Counted from the first letter of the stretch, positions 53,111 through 62,472 are shown. The stretch: DNA of 64,000 bases from an uncultured Sphingomonadales bacterium (GCA_903832325.1 CAILBC010000027.1:248001-312000); one strand, 5' to 3'. The notes: generated from the letters alone by a model not told the origin. Numbers and translations are program-made.

Positions 53111-53539
53111 TCAGCCTTGCGGAACGGGGGCCGGGATGGGCGGTTGACCCGGATACCGGGCCAGTTCTGGATCAAACACCGCCCAGGCCGGGGCCTCATC
53201 GGTCCAGATCACGGTTTGCGGGGCCAGATCGTGCGGCTGGTCGATCACGCCCATGCGCACGGTCTTCATGTGCATCCGGGCAGAGCTTTGCGCATAGACT
53301 TGCGTGCCGCAGCCGGTGCAGAAATGGAATGTCAGCGTGTTGCCGCTTGCCGCGGCCCACGTGGCGGTGCCCAGATCGCCGGTAACCTGCACCGCTTCGG
53401 CGGGAAACATCGCGTTGTTGGTCGGGCCGCCGGCGGCAATCGTCTGGCACTGGCGGCACCAGCACTGGCGCGTCATCGCCGGCTTTGCAGATATTTCAAG
53501 CGACACCGCGCCGCAGGCACACCGCCCGGTATAGATCAT
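53111..53539 (-). CDS. GFA family zinc protein
   Basis: The 142-residue protein has the GFA (centromere protein V-like) zinc pattern: CACG near the start, CWCRQC around residue 26 and FCTGCGTQVYA around residue 74. Family members were linked to glutathione-dependent formaldehyde activation, but most have unknown function. It lies five bases upstream of the VWA gene and 14 after the MoxR gene. Confidence 0.85.
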   Translation of the reverse strand: MIYTGRCACGAVSLEISAKPAMTRQCWCRQCQTIAAGGPTNNAMFPAEAVQVTGDLGTATWAAASGNTLTFHFCTGCGTQVYAQSSARMHMKTVRMGVIDQPHDLAPQTVIWTDEAPAWAVFDPELARYPGQPPIPAPVPQG

Positions 53540-53552
53540 CAGCCAGCCTCCA

Positions 53553-54395
53553 TCACCCGTTGCGGCGCGCCATGAATGCCAGCCGTTCGAACAGCATGAT
53601 GTCCTGTTCGTTTTTCAGCAGGGCACCGTGCAGCGGCGGAATCGCCTTGGTCGGATCGCGGTTCTGCAGCACGTCGAGCGGCATGTCTTCGTTCAGCAGC
53701 AGCTTCAGCCAGTCGAGCAGTTCGGACGTGCTGGGCTTTTTCTTCAGCCCCGGCACATCGCGCACGTCGTAGAACACTTCCAGCGCCTTGGCGATCAGTG
53801 TGCGCTGGATGCCGGGGAAGTGCACATCGATGATCGCCTGCATCGTCTCGCGATCGGGAAATTTGATATAGTGAAAGAAACAGCGGCGCAGGAACGCATC
53901 GGGCAGTTCCTTTTCGTTGTTTGACGTGATCACCACGATCGGGCGTTCGGCCGCGGTGATGCGCTCCTGCGTTTCATAGACGTCAAAGCTCATGCGATCG
54001 AGTTCCTGCAACAAGTCGTTGGGAAATTCGATGTCGGCCTTGTCGATCTCGTCGATCAGCAGCACGGGCAGTTCGGGCGCGGTGAACGCCTCCCACAGCT
54101 TGCCCTTCTTGATGTAGTTCTTGATATCGTGGACGCGTTCATCGCCCAGCTGGCCATCGCGCAAACGCGCCACCGCATCGTATTCATACAGGCCCTGCTG
54201 CGCCTTGGTGGTCGATTTGACGTTCCATTCGATCAACGGGGCGCCCACCGCCTTGGCAATTTCATGCGCCAGCACGGTCTTGCCGGTGCCGGGTTCGCCC
54301 TTCACCAGCAGGGGTCGGCGCAGCAGCACCGCCGCGTTCACCGCGACTTTCAGATCATCCGTGGCGACATAGTTGCTGGTGCCTTCGAAACGCAT
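53553..54395 (-). CDS. MoxR-family AAA+ ATPase
   Basis: The 280-residue AAA+ protein has Walker A GEPGTGKT at about residues 38-45 and Walker B LLIDEIDKAD at about 112-121, then DRMSFDVYETQERI and the sensor-1-like ITSNNEKELPDAF. MoxR ATPases work with VWA partners; the CoxE-like gene follows two genes on in the same direction. The operon order is moxR, GFA, VWA. Confidence 0.92.
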   Translation of the reverse strand: MRFEGTSNYVATDDLKVAVNAAVLLRRPLLVKGEPGTGKTVLAHEIAKAVGAPLIEWNVKSTTKAQQGLYEYDAVARLRDGQLGDERVHDIKNYIKKGKLWEAFTAPELPVLLIDEIDKADIEFPNDLLQELDRMSFDVYETQERITAAERPIVVITSNNEKELPDAFLRRCFFHYIKFPDRETMQAIIDVHFPGIQRTLIAKALEVFYDVRDVPGLKKKPSTSELLDWLKLLLNEDMPLDVLQNRDPTKAIPPLHGALLKNEQDIMLFERLAFMARRNG

Positions 54396-54410
54396 CGTGT
54401 CCTGACCCTT

Positions 54411-54426
54411 TTAACCAAGTGGTTAA
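54411..54426. promoter_or_regulatory. 16-bp inverted repeat with two CtrA-like half sites
   Basis: TTAACCA-AG-TGGTTAA is a perfect inverted repeat 16 bases before the moxR ATG. Each half matches the TTAACCAT half-site of CtrA. The full CtrA motif is direct (TTAA-N7-TTAA), so this inverted pair may instead bind another dimeric regulator. Confidence 0.45.
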
Positions 54427-54591
54427 GCCTATCGGGCGAACCGTCGCTCGGCAAGAGATTCCGGGCTGGGTTGCAGGTGCCGTGGCAAAACGTCGCGATC
54501 TGTATCGCGGCCAGCAAAACGGTTGCATCGGGCAGAGGGCCTTGGCAGGGCGTGCCAAAGGGGCCTGTCGTTTGGAACGTTTTGACGGGTG

Positions 54592-55413
54592 ATGGAATCT
54601 TCGCTGCTGATACCTGACCAGAACCCGGCACTTGCCCCGACGATCGCGGGCGAGGGGCCCAGCCGTTATGGCGCGTCGCGCGGGCCGCGCTATGTTTCGG
54701 CGCTGCTGTCGCTGGCGATCTGCGCGCTGATCCTGCTGACACTGCTGTCGATGGCGGCGATCCACGATCTGGCGCCGGGCAACCGCGCGATTCTGACTGC
54801 GCTGAACCTGGTGCCGCCGGTTGAAAAGGCCAAACAGCCCAAACCGCACAAGGCGGCGCGGGCACCCGATCCGGCGCAGCAGACGGCGCCTGCGGCGACA
54901 ATGAAGCTGCCGCCGCACATCAATGTCAACAACCCCAACAAAGTCGAATGGCCCGATGGCTTCATGCACATCGACCATCTGGACATGGCCAACGGCGATA
55001 TTGCCAAAATCCATTCCGGGGTTGGCGCGGGCCATGCCCAGGCATCGGGCGGTGGCGGGCACAGCATGGGCGACGGCCCCGACGATCAGGGGTTTTACAA
55101 GGCGGAATGGTACCGAAAACCGCCACGCCGCGCGCTCGACAACTATATGCACCCGGGGCAGGACCCGGGCCGCTGGGCCGAGATCGTGTGCCGCATGATC
55201 GAACACTATCGGGTCGAAGATTGCCACGAACTGGCCGAAGAACCGCGCGGATCGGGCATGGCGCGCGTGCTGCGCGAAGCGTCCTGGCAATTCGAGGTGC
55301 GCCCGCCGCGCGACAATGGCAAAGTGCTGATCGGCGAACGCGTGCGCATCCGCTATGACTTCGTCCACCACGAGGCGCAGGAAACCGCCGAAAAGACCGG
55401 TGAAGCGCCTTGA
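54592..55413 (+). CDS. TonB-like periplasm-spanning protein
   Basis: The ATG at 54592 gives 273 residues; a GTG three bases earlier is possible. A membrane segment at about residues 37-57 (LSLAICALILLTLLSMAA) leads to a Pro-rich stretch (EKAKQPKPHKAARAPDPAQ) and a C-terminal domain with the TonB-like pattern LREASWQFEVRPPRDNG and IGERVRIRYDF. Such proteins carry energy across the periplasm or interact with outer-membrane partners. ExbB and ExbD are not nearby. The gene is divergent from the moxR set. Confidence 0.65.
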   Translation: MESSLLIPDQNPALAPTIAGEGPSRYGASRGPRYVSALLSLAICALILLTLLSMAAIHDLAPGNRAILTALNLVPPVEKAKQPKPHKAARAPDPAQQTAPAATMKLPPHINVNNPNKVEWPDGFMHIDHLDMANGDIAKIHSGVGAGHAQASGGGGHSMGDGPDDQGFYKAEWYRKPPRRALDNYMHPGQDPGRWAEIVCRMIEHYRVEDCHELAEEPRGSGMARVLREASWQFEVRPPRDNGKVLIGERVRIRYDFVHHEAQETAEKTGEAP

Positions 55414-55468
55414 ACAGGGCCGAAGGTAAGCCGCCGCAGCAGCACCGGCCGTTCAATATGGGCATAAG

Positions 55469-55505
55469 ACCAACGTGCAGTGAGCTTGACTCACTGCACG
55501 TTGGT
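55469..55505. repeat. 15-bp perfect inverted repeat upstream of acyltransferase
   Basis: ACCAACGTGCAGTGA pairs exactly with TCACTGCACGTTGGT around a 7-base loop. Outer flanks GGGCATAAG and ATAAGCCC extend the symmetry in part. No T run follows. It may be a terminator for the TonB-like gene or an operator. The rest of 55414-55643 is AT-rich and holds no gene. Confidence 0.85.
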
Positions 55506-55643
55506 ATAAGCCCGCGCGGCGCCTGAGCGTCATGTTGTGCGATAAGTTCCACCCATCGCACATCCATATTACTGCACATGGTATTAGACTTCGCGGCGAA
55601 CGAGTGTAAAGATGCGTGATGGTTTTATTTATCGTGCATCAGT

Positions 55644-56735
55644 ATGAATTCGTGGCATTATTTTAAATTGAGGGGTCGAATTTCAGGTCGGCCGGATACC
55701 ATCCAATTCGGGGGTGCGGGCTTGACCAGAATTCACACGCTTCAGGCATTGCGTGCGATTGCGGCATTGCTGGTCCTGGCATTTCATCTGTTTGTCGGAA
55801 CTCCGACCGGATTTCACCCTGGCACGGTCGGGGTGGATATTTTCTTTGTTATCAGCGGTTTTATCATAACCAGAATTGTCGGTCGACCTGATGTGCGAAT
55901 TGCGGATTTCGTGCGCAGCCGGCTGGCGCGTATTGTTCCGATCTACTGGCTGATGACGGTGGCGGCGTTGCTGCTGTGGGCCGTATTTCCTGCCGCAGTG
56001 CCTGGTACATTGGCTGATCTGCGAAACATTGCGCTCTCGCTGGCGTTTGTTCCCCATGCCGTCCCGCCCGGTTTCAACAGCCCGGTATTGTTGCAGGGAT
56101 GGACGCTGAATTATGAAATGGGGTTTTACCTTACCGCGACGTCATGTCTTGCGGTGGCCTGGCGCTATCGCCGCCTGGCGCTGGGCGCCTACCTGCTGGG
56201 TACGGCCCTGATCGCGATGTACCTTAACTGGTTCAATGTGCTGGTTTCGCCGCTTTCGATCGAATTTGCGATCGGTGCGGGACTGGCCCTTGCCGAACCC
56301 TGGATCACCACGGTTGCATCGCGTTGGCTGTGGTGGCTGCTATGGGGTGCTGGCGGCGCGATTCTGGCAGCCGAAGTGGTGTTTCCAATTCCGGATTACG
56401 GCATGACCACGCTGCTCCATGCCGGCGTGGGGTTGCTGATGGTGCTGGGCGCCTTGCTTGCCGAAAACCGCAGTCCCGCCCGGCTGATCCGCGGACTGGG
56501 TGCGATTGGCGATGCGTCTTATGCCTTGTACCTCAGCCATTTGCTGGTGATCATGCCTTTGGGCATTGCGATTGCAAGTTGGCCGCTGGGCCTGCGGCTT
56601 CCGGCGCTGGCCGTGGCGGCAGTCGGCATTGCCATGCTGATCCATCGCCATGTCGAAGCGCCGCTACACCGAAAATGCGATGCAATTCTGGGACAATGCG
56701 GTGCAATTCTGGCCAGAATATGGGCGCGGGGCTGA
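55644..56735 (+). CDS. Acyltransferase 3 (OafA/YrhL-like)
   Basis: The protein has up to 363 residues; the real start could be the TTG at 55722, which has GGGGGTG upstream and gives LTRIHTLQALRAIAALLVLAFHL, the family start. Ten or so membrane segments follow, with GVDIFFVISGFI and RSRLARIVPIYWLM typical of acyltransferase 3. The group O-acylates surface sugars. The start region and upstream are AT-richer than the surroundings, a sign of recent gain. The C-terminus has a 21-bp tandem duplication. Genes on either side are core functions. Confidence 0.85.
   Translation: MNSWHYFKLRGRISGRPDTIQFGGAGLTRIHTLQALRAIAALLVLAFHLFVGTPTGFHPGTVGVDIFFVISGFIITRIVGRPDVRIADFVRSRLARIVPIYWLMTVAALLLWAVFPAAVPGTLADLRNIALSLAFVPHAVPPGFNSPVLLQGWTLNYEMGFYLTATSCLAVAWRYRRLALGAYLLGTALIAMYLNWFNVLVSPLSIEFAIGAGLALAEPWITTVASRWLWWLLWGAGGAILAAEVVFPIPDYGMTTLLHAGVGLLMVLGALLAENRSPARLIRGLGAIGDASYALYLSHLLVIMPLGIAIASWPLGLRLPALAVAAVGIAMLIHRHVEAPLHRKCDAILGQCGAILARIWARG
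56674..56715 (+). repeat. 21-bp tandem duplication at acyltransferase C-terminus
   Basis: Two 21-bp units (starting AATGCGATGCAATTCTGG and AATGCGGTGCAATTCTGG) follow one another near the stop codon, encoding the heptad-like CDAILGQ and CGAILAR. Confidence 0.75.
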
Positions 56736-56791
56736 CTGCATCGCGCGGTTTGGGCGTACCTGGGGAGGGCGCGCTGCCTTGATCCGCGCGG

Positions 56792-58807
56792 TCAGGCGTC
56801 GATCAGATCGGGGTCGATGTCGCCGGCGCGGTTCTGGATGAACATGAAGCGGTGTTCGGGGTTGCGGCCCATCAGGCGGTCGACCAGATCCTTGATCGCG
56901 TGGCGCTGTTCGTGCTGTTCGGGCAGGGTTACGCGCAGCAAAGACCGGGTTTCGGGCGCCATCGTGGTTTCGCGCAATTGCTGCGGGTTCATTTCGCCCA
57001 GGCCCTTGAACCGCCCCACATCGACTTTGCGGCCCTTGAACACCGTGGCCTCGAGCTCGGCGCGGTGGGCATCATCGCGGGCATAGGCGTTGGTCGTGCC
57101 GGCAGTCAGCCGGTAAAGCGGCGGCTGCGCCAGATAGAGGTGCCCCTTGCGCACCAGATCGGGCATTTCCTGGAAAAAGAACGTCATCAGCAGCGTGGCG
57201 ATATGCGCGCCATCGACATCGGCATCGGTCATGATGATCACGCGGTCATATCGCAGCGCATCGGCGTTGCAATCCTTGCGCGTGCCGCAGCCGAGCGCCA
57301 GCGACAGATCGGCAATTTCCTGGTTGGCGCGGATCTTGTCATTGGTGGCCGATGCCACGTTCAGGATCTTGCCGCGGATTGGCAGAATCGCCTGGGTCTT
57401 GCGGTTGCGCGCCTGTTTGGCGCTGCCCCCGGCGCTGTCCCCTTCGACAATGAACAGCTCGGTTTCGCCTTCGCCTTCGCCCGAACAATCGGTCAGCTTG
57501 CCCGGCAGGCGCAGCTTGCGCGCGTTGGTCGCGGTCTTGCGCTTCACTTCGCGTTCGGCCTTGCGGCGCAACCGCTCGTCCATCCGTTCCATCACCGCGC
57601 CGAGCAGCGCCTTGCCGCGGTCCATGTTGTCGGTCAGGAAATGGTCGAAATGGTCGCGCACGGCGGCTTCGACCATGCGCGCGGCCTCGGGGCTGGTCAG
57701 GCGGTCCTTGGTCTGGCTTTGAAACTGCGGATCGCGCACAAAGACCGACAGCATGATCTCGCTGCCGGTGATCATGTCTTCGGGCGCGATGTCCTTCGCC
57801 TTTTTCTGGCCGATCAGATCGGCAAAGGCGCGGATGCCCCGTGTCAGCGCGGCGCGCAGGCCCTGTTCGTGCGTGCCGCCATCGGGGGTGGGGATGGTGT
57901 TGCAATAATAGCTGTAGGCGCCGTCAGACCACAGCGGCCAGGCGATGGCCCATTCCACGCGGCCCATTTCCTGGCCATCGGGCCCTGCCGGAAAATCCTG
58001 GGACCCGGCAAACGGCACCGTCGTCACGCATTCGCGCGTGGCGATCTGTTCGGCCAGATGATCGGCAAGACCACCGGGAAACTGGAAAGTCGCTTCGGCC
58101 GGAACATCGTCGCTGGCGAGCGCGGCGGCGCATTTCCAGCGGATTTCGACCCCGGCAAACAGATAGGCCTTTGACCGCGCCAGCCGGAACAGCCGCGCCG
58201 GCTTGAACCGCGCCTCGCTCCCGAAAATTTCGGTATCGGGCACAAAGCTGACCGTGGTGCCGCGCCGGTTGGGTGCATTGCCGATCCGTTCCAGCGATCC
58301 TTTGGCAATCCCGCGCGAAAATTCCTGCGCAAACAGTTCCTTGTTGCGCGCGACTTCGACCCGGGTGAGCGTCGACAGTGCGTTGACTACCGAAATCCCG
58401 ACCCCGTGCAGCCCGCCCGACGTGGCATAGGCCTTGCCCGAAAACTTGCCCCCCGAATGGAGCGTGGTCATGATCACTTCGAGCGCGCTTTTGCCCGGAT
58501 ATTTGGGGTGTTCGTCCACCGGAATGCCGCGGCCGTTGTCGCTGATCGTGATCCGGCCGGGGGCGCCGGGTTCTTCCTCCAGCGTGATCTCGATGCGGTT
58601 GGCATGGCCGGCCACGGCCTCGTCCATCGCGTTGTCGAGCACTTCGGCCACCAGGTGGTGCAGCGCGCGTTCGTCGGTGCCGCCGATATACATGCCTGGC
58701 CGGCGGCGCACCGGCTCCAGCCCTTCGAGCACTTCGATCGCCGAACCATCATAGGCTTCGATTGCGGCGGCAGCGGCGGCGGACTTTTCAAACAGATCAT
58801 CGGCCAT
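56792..58807 (-). CDS. parE: DNA topoisomerase IV subunit B
   Basis: ParE is the ATPase subunit of topoisomerase IV, which decatenates daughter chromosomes. The 671-residue protein has the GHKL ATPase region (LEPVRRRPGMYIGGTDERALHHLVAEVLDNAMDE; DNGRGIPVDEHPKY), TOPRIM EGDSAGGSAKQ and DADVDGAHIATLL. Features GFLHG-type loops point to ParE rather than GyrB, and the length is right for ParE. parC is not in the window. Confidence 0.93.
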   Translation of the reverse strand: MADDLFEKSAAAAAAIEAYDGSAIEVLEGLEPVRRRPGMYIGGTDERALHHLVAEVLDNAMDEAVAGHANRIEITLEEEPGAPGRITISDNGRGIPVDEHPKYPGKSALEVIMTTLHSGGKFSGKAYATSGGLHGVGISVVNALSTLTRVEVARNKELFAQEFSRGIAKGSLERIGNAPNRRGTTVSFVPDTEIFGSEARFKPARLFRLARSKAYLFAGVEIRWKCAAALASDDVPAEATFQFPGGLADHLAEQIATRECVTTVPFAGSQDFPAGPDGQEMGRVEWAIAWPLWSDGAYSYYCNTIPTPDGGTHEQGLRAALTRGIRAFADLIGQKKAKDIAPEDMITGSEIMLSVFVRDPQFQSQTKDRLTSPEAARMVEAAVRDHFDHFLTDNMDRGKALLGAVMERMDERLRRKAEREVKRKTATNARKLRLPGKLTDCSGEGEGETELFIVEGDSAGGSAKQARNRKTQAILPIRGKILNVASATNDKIRANQEIADLSLALGCGTRKDCNADALRYDRVIIMTDADVDGAHIATLLMTFFFQEMPDLVRKGHLYLAQPPLYRLTAGTTNAYARDDAHRAELEATVFKGRKVDVGRFKGLGEMNPQQLRETTMAPETRSLLRVTLPEQHEQRHAIKDLVDRLMGRNPEHRFMFIQNRAGDIDPDLIDA

Positions 58808-58931
58808 GCGCGGGCCTTAGCGGATCGGGCGAATCCGGCGCAAGGCGCGCGGTGGGCTTATCCCGCCTTTTTTGGGCAGAAGGAGAGTGCCCTGTGACGG
58901 GAGGAGTGGCGGAAGAGCTTTTGCATCACGC

Positions 58932-60119
58932 CTAATTCTGGAAATGCGCGGGCGCCGGGCTGACTGTCACAAACGTGCCGTTGCCCACTTCGCGCACTTC
59001 GAGCGCGCGTTCGGCAATGCCGAATTCGTTGAAGCGAAACACCCCGTCCAGCCCGATGAAGCCCTGCTGATCATACATCCGCCCGGTCGGAAACACGCTG
59101 GCATCCTTCCACCCGCGCGCCACGTTCAGCGCCAGCAGCACCGCATCATAGCCCAGCGTGGCCGTGCGCGGCGGCTGGCTGCCAAACCGCGCAAGATAGG
59201 ACCGGTCAAATTTGGCAAAGCGTTCTTCGGACACGGTGGCAAACCAGGCCCCTTTCAGCGCGGGGCTGTGCGCGATCGCGCTTTCGCCCGTCCACAGTTC
59301 GGTGCCCAGCAGCCGCACGCCATTGGCAAAGGGCGCGGCAAAGGCGGCGATGCGCGCGCCATCGGCAATCAGGATCGCATCGACCTGGCCTTTGGCCTTG
59401 ACCCGGCGGATCGCGCTGCCGACCGAGGTGTTGGTGCGGTCATAGGTTTCGATATCGGTCACGCGCACATTGCTGGCGCGCGCTGCCCCGGCCAGCCCGG
59501 CGGCCACGCGCTGGCCATAGACGCCGGCGGGAATGATCGCGCCAACCGCGGTTACGCCATGCGCGCGGGCATAGGCGATCACCCGCGCGACCGATTGCCC
59601 GGGCACCTGGCCAAACACGAAGACATCGCGCGCCGCCACATCGGCATCGTTGGAAAAGGTGATCATCGGCACATGCGCCGGCCGCGCCACCGTGGCGACC
59701 GTGGCCACATCCTCGGCGGCGAGCGGCCCGAGAATCAGCTTGTTGCCATCGCCGATCGCCCTGGCCGCCGCCGGCCCGGCGCCATTGGCGGTGTCATAGG
59801 TGGTGATCCGCAGATTCTGCGCATTGGTATCGAGCAGCGCCATCGTCGTGGCATTGGCAATGGCCTGGCCGATCGCGGCATTGGTGCCTGTCATCGGCAC
59901 GAGCAGCGCGACGCGGTGGCGATCGGTATCGCTGGGCAGGACATTGGCCTGGGGCGCGGCCTCCACCGGCTTTTGCACCACCGGCGCCGGCTTTGGCTTG
60001 GGCACCACGGCGCACCCGGCCAGCAGCGCCAGCATGCCGGCCACGAGAGCGCGGCGGGCCAGGTTCCTGCCCCGGCTGTCGGCCCGCGTGGTCCGCTGTT
60101 TGGTGTCTTCGCCGATCAT
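58932..60119 (-). CDS. Penicillin-binding protein activator, LpoA-like
   Basis: The ATG at 60119 (AAAGAGG upstream) gives 395 residues with a lipoprotein signal (lipobox LLAGC at about residues 31-35). The rest is a periplasmic-binding-like fold: VALLVPMTGTNAAIGQAIANATTMAL, GPLAAEDVATVATVARPAHVPMITFSND and an ending FNEFGIAERALEVREV. It matches the LpoA-like penicillin-binding protein activators encoded next to rsmI in many bacteria. It is divergent from rsmI and upstream of parE. Confidence 0.88.
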   Translation of the reverse strand: MIGEDTKQRTTRADSRGRNLARRALVAGMLALLAGCAVVPKPKPAPVVQKPVEAAPQANVLPSDTDRHRVALLVPMTGTNAAIGQAIANATTMALLDTNAQNLRITTYDTANGAGPAAARAIGDGNKLILGPLAAEDVATVATVARPAHVPMITFSNDADVAARDVFVFGQVPGQSVARVIAYARAHGVTAVGAIIPAGVYGQRVAAGLAGAARASNVRVTDIETYDRTNTSVGSAIRRVKAKGQVDAILIADGARIAAFAAPFANGVRLLGTELWTGESAIAHSPALKGAWFATVSEERFAKFDRSYLARFGSQPPRTATLGYDAVLLALNVARGWKDASVFPTGRMYDQQGFIGLDGVFRFNEFGIAERALEVREVGNGTFVTVSPAPAHFQN

Positions 60120-60159
60120 GCGCTTGCCTCTTTCCCCTGCCAGGGTCCATGCTGTGGCG

Positions 60160-61125
60160 ATGGACACCGTGACACCCGAACATTCTGCACCTGAAATTGC
60201 CCGATCCGATAGTACGGACCCGGAAAATCCGGCACTTGCACCGGGGCTCTATATTGTTGCCACCCCGATTGGCAATCTTGGCGATATGACCCGGCGCGCG
60301 ATTGCGGTGCTGGGTGCGGTATCGGCGATAGCCTGCGAAGACACCCGCGTCACGGGCAAGCTGATGGCGCATCTGGGGCTGAAGAAGCCGCTGCGCCGCT
60401 ATGACGATCATGCCGATGCCGCCGCGCGCGATGCGTTGATCGACCTGATGCGGGCAGAGCCGGTGGCGCTGGTTTCCGATGCCGGAACGCCGCTGATTTC
60501 CGACCCCGGATATCGCCTGGTGCGTGCCGCGCGCGAACAGGGCATTGCGATCACCAGCCTGCCCGGGCCGAGCGCGCTGATCACCGCGCTCACGCTTGCC
60601 GGGCTGCCGACTGACCGGTTCCTGTTTGGCGGGTTTCTGCCAGCCAAGGACAAGGCGCGGCGCGATATGCTGACCGAGCTTGCCAGCGTGCCGGCCACGC
60701 TGGTGTTCTATGATACCGGGCCCAGGCTGGTGGAAACGCTCGATGCCATGGCGCAGATATTGCCCCGGCGTGAAATCGCGGTGGCGCGCGAATTGACCAA
60801 GCTGTTTGAAGAATGCCGCACCGGCACCGCGGCCGACCTTGCCGGCCATTATCGCACGCATCCCCCGCGCGGCGAAATCGTCGTGCTGGCCGGGCCGCCA
60901 GTGGCCGCAGAAGCGCCCGACGAGGCCGCGATCGATTCCGCGCTGGCCGAGGCGCTGGCGCGCCTGCCGATGTCTCAGGCGACCAAGGATGTTGCGCGCA
61001 CGCTGGGGCTCGATCGCCGCGCGCTCTATCGCCGCGCGCTGGAATTGCAGGGCGAGACGCCCGCAACAGACTCTTCCGCAACAGACAGGCCCGCCACAGA
61101 CTCGCCGGGAACCGAAATCGCGTGA
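60160..61125 (+). CDS. rsmI: 16S rRNA 2'-O-methyltransferase RsmI
   Basis: RsmI methylates the ribose of C1402 in 16S rRNA. The ATG at 60160 gives 321 residues, with LYIVATPIGNLGDMTRRAIAVL, CEDTRVTGKLMAHL and SDAGTPLISDPGYRLVRAA, the family motifs. A disordered tail of about 20 residues holds three near-identical ATD-type pentapeptides encoded by a 15-bp repeat. The stop overlaps the yraN start (GTGA). Confidence 0.95.
   Translation: MDTVTPEHSAPEIARSDSTDPENPALAPGLYIVATPIGNLGDMTRRAIAVLGAVSAIACEDTRVTGKLMAHLGLKKPLRRYDDHADAAARDALIDLMRAEPVALVSDAGTPLISDPGYRLVRAAREQGIAITSLPGPSALITALTLAGLPTDRFLFGGFLPAKDKARRDMLTELASVPATLVFYDTGPRLVETLDAMAQILPRREIAVARELTKLFEECRTGTAADLAGHYRTHPPRGEIVVLAGPPVAAEAPDEAAIDSALAEALARLPMSQATKDVARTLGLDRRALYRRALELQGETPATDSSATDRPATDSPGTEIA
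61063..61107 (+). repeat. 15-bp x3 repeat in rsmI C-terminal tail
   Basis: Three units (GCAACAGACTCTTCC, GCAACAGACAGGCCC, GCCACAGACTCGCCG) encode ATDSS, ATDRP and ATDSP. Confidence 0.85.
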
Positions 61126-61487
61126 ACCGGAAGGGCCGCGCCGAACGCGATGGCCGGCGTGGCGAATCGCTGGCGGCGCTGTGGCTGATGGCGCAGGGCT
61201 GGCGGATCGTGGCGCGACAACAGCGCATCGGGCATGGGCGCGGCATTGGCGAAGTCGATATCGTGGCGCGCCGGGGCCGGGTGCTTGCCTTTGTCGAGGT
61301 CAAATGGCGCAGCAATCGCGCGGCGCTCGATCATGCCATCGATGAACGCCGCCTGGCGCGCGTGGCGCAGGCGGCGCGGGCGCTGCTGCCCCGGCTGGCG
61401 CGGCCTGGCGATACCGTGCGGATCGATGTGATATTGCTTGCGCCGTGGCATTGGCCGCGCCACATCACCCACGTCTGGCAGCCCTGA
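61122..61487 (+). CDS. YraN family endonuclease-like protein (UPF0102)
   Basis: The GTG at 61122 overlaps the rsmI stop and gives 121 residues. The protein has the YraN pattern: AERDGRRGESLAALWLMAQGWRIVARQQRI, GEVDIVARRGRVLAFVEVKWR and the PD-(D/E)xK-like GEVDI...EVKWR core. The biological role is unknown. It sits between rsmI and gshB, a common order. Confidence 0.92.
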   Translation: MNRKGRAERDGRRGESLAALWLMAQGWRIVARQQRIGHGRGIGEVDIVARRGRVLAFVEVKWRSNRAALDHAIDERRLARVAQAARALLPRLARPGDTVRIDVILLAPWHWPRHITHVWQP

Positions 61488-61518
61488 CCGGGGCGCATGG
61501 TTTCGGGAAATTTCTAGA

Positions 61519-62472
61519 ATGGCGGTTCGCGTTGCGGTCCAGATGGACCCCCTGGCCTCGATCAACATTGCCGGCGATTCGTCGTTTCACCTGATGGTGG
61601 CGGCGCAGGCGCGCGGGCACGACTTGTGGTATTACGATGTGCGTTCGCTCGCCTGGCAGGCCGGGCGGGTAACCGCACAGGCCGCACCGGTGCGCGTGCA
61701 GCGCGTGGTCGGTGATCATTTCACGATGGGTGAAATGCGCCAGATCGATCTGGGCCGCGATATCGATGTCGTGCTGATGCGGCAGGACCCGCCGTTTGAT
61801 CTGGGCTATATCACCGCGACCCACCTGCTTGAACGGCTGGAGGGCGAAACGCTGGTGGTGAATGACCCGCGTTCGGTGCGCAATGCGCCCGAAAAGGTCT
61901 ATGTGCTGGATTACGCGCGCTTCATGCCGCCCACGCTGATCACGCGCTCTGCCGCCGATGTGCGCGCGTTTCAGCGCGAACATGGCGGGCGCGCGGTGGT
62001 GGTGAAACCGCTGCACGGCAATGGCGGCAAGGCGGTGTTCAAGATCGAGGCCGGTGGCGGCAACTTGTCGGCGCTGGCCGAATTGTTTGGCCAGGTCTGG
62101 CCCGAACCGTTCATGGTCCAGACTTTCCTGCCCGAAGTGGCCGAAGGCGACAAACGCATCGTGCTGGTGGATGGCGAAGTGCTCGGCGCGATCAACCGCA
62201 AACCGGGCGAAGGCGAATTCCGCTCAAACCTGGCCGTCGGCGGTTATGCCGAAAAATCCGACCTGACGCCGCGCGAAGCGGAAATCTGCGCCGCGATGGG
62301 CGCCGATCTGAAGGCGCGCGGGCTGGTCTTCGTCGGCATCGACGTGATCGGCGGCAAATGGCTGACCGAAATCAACGTGACATCGCCCACCGGCCTGGTC
62401 GCCATCGAAAAATTCGACGGGACGGACACCGGCGGCGCGATCTGGGATGCAATCGAGCGGCGGCTGGCATAA
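61519..62472 (+). CDS. gshB: Glutathione synthetase
   Basis: GshB joins glycine to gamma-glutamylcysteine. The ATG at 61519 gives 317 residues, with the family start VAVQMDPLASINIAGDSSFHLM, the ATP-grasp loop KPLHGNGGKAVF and EINVTSPTGLVAIEKF at the end. It is convergent with accC across a region of palindromic repeats. Confidence 0.96.
   Translation: MAVRVAVQMDPLASINIAGDSSFHLMVAAQARGHDLWYYDVRSLAWQAGRVTAQAAPVRVQRVVGDHFTMGEMRQIDLGRDIDVVLMRQDPPFDLGYITATHLLERLEGETLVVNDPRSVRNAPEKVYVLDYARFMPPTLITRSAADVRAFQREHGGRAVVVKPLHGNGGKAVFKIEAGGGNLSALAELFGQVWPEPFMVQTFLPEVAEGDKRIVLVDGEVLGAINRKPGEGEFRSNLAVGGYAEKSDLTPREAEICAAMGADLKARGLVFVGIDVIGGKWLTEINVTSPTGLVAIEKFDGTDTGGAIWDAIERRLA

Noticed and set aside
58852..58876. 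Terminator-like hairpin GGTGGG/CCCGCC followed by T6 near parE
   Set aside because: It points along the plus strand, but the genes on both sides are on the minus strand.
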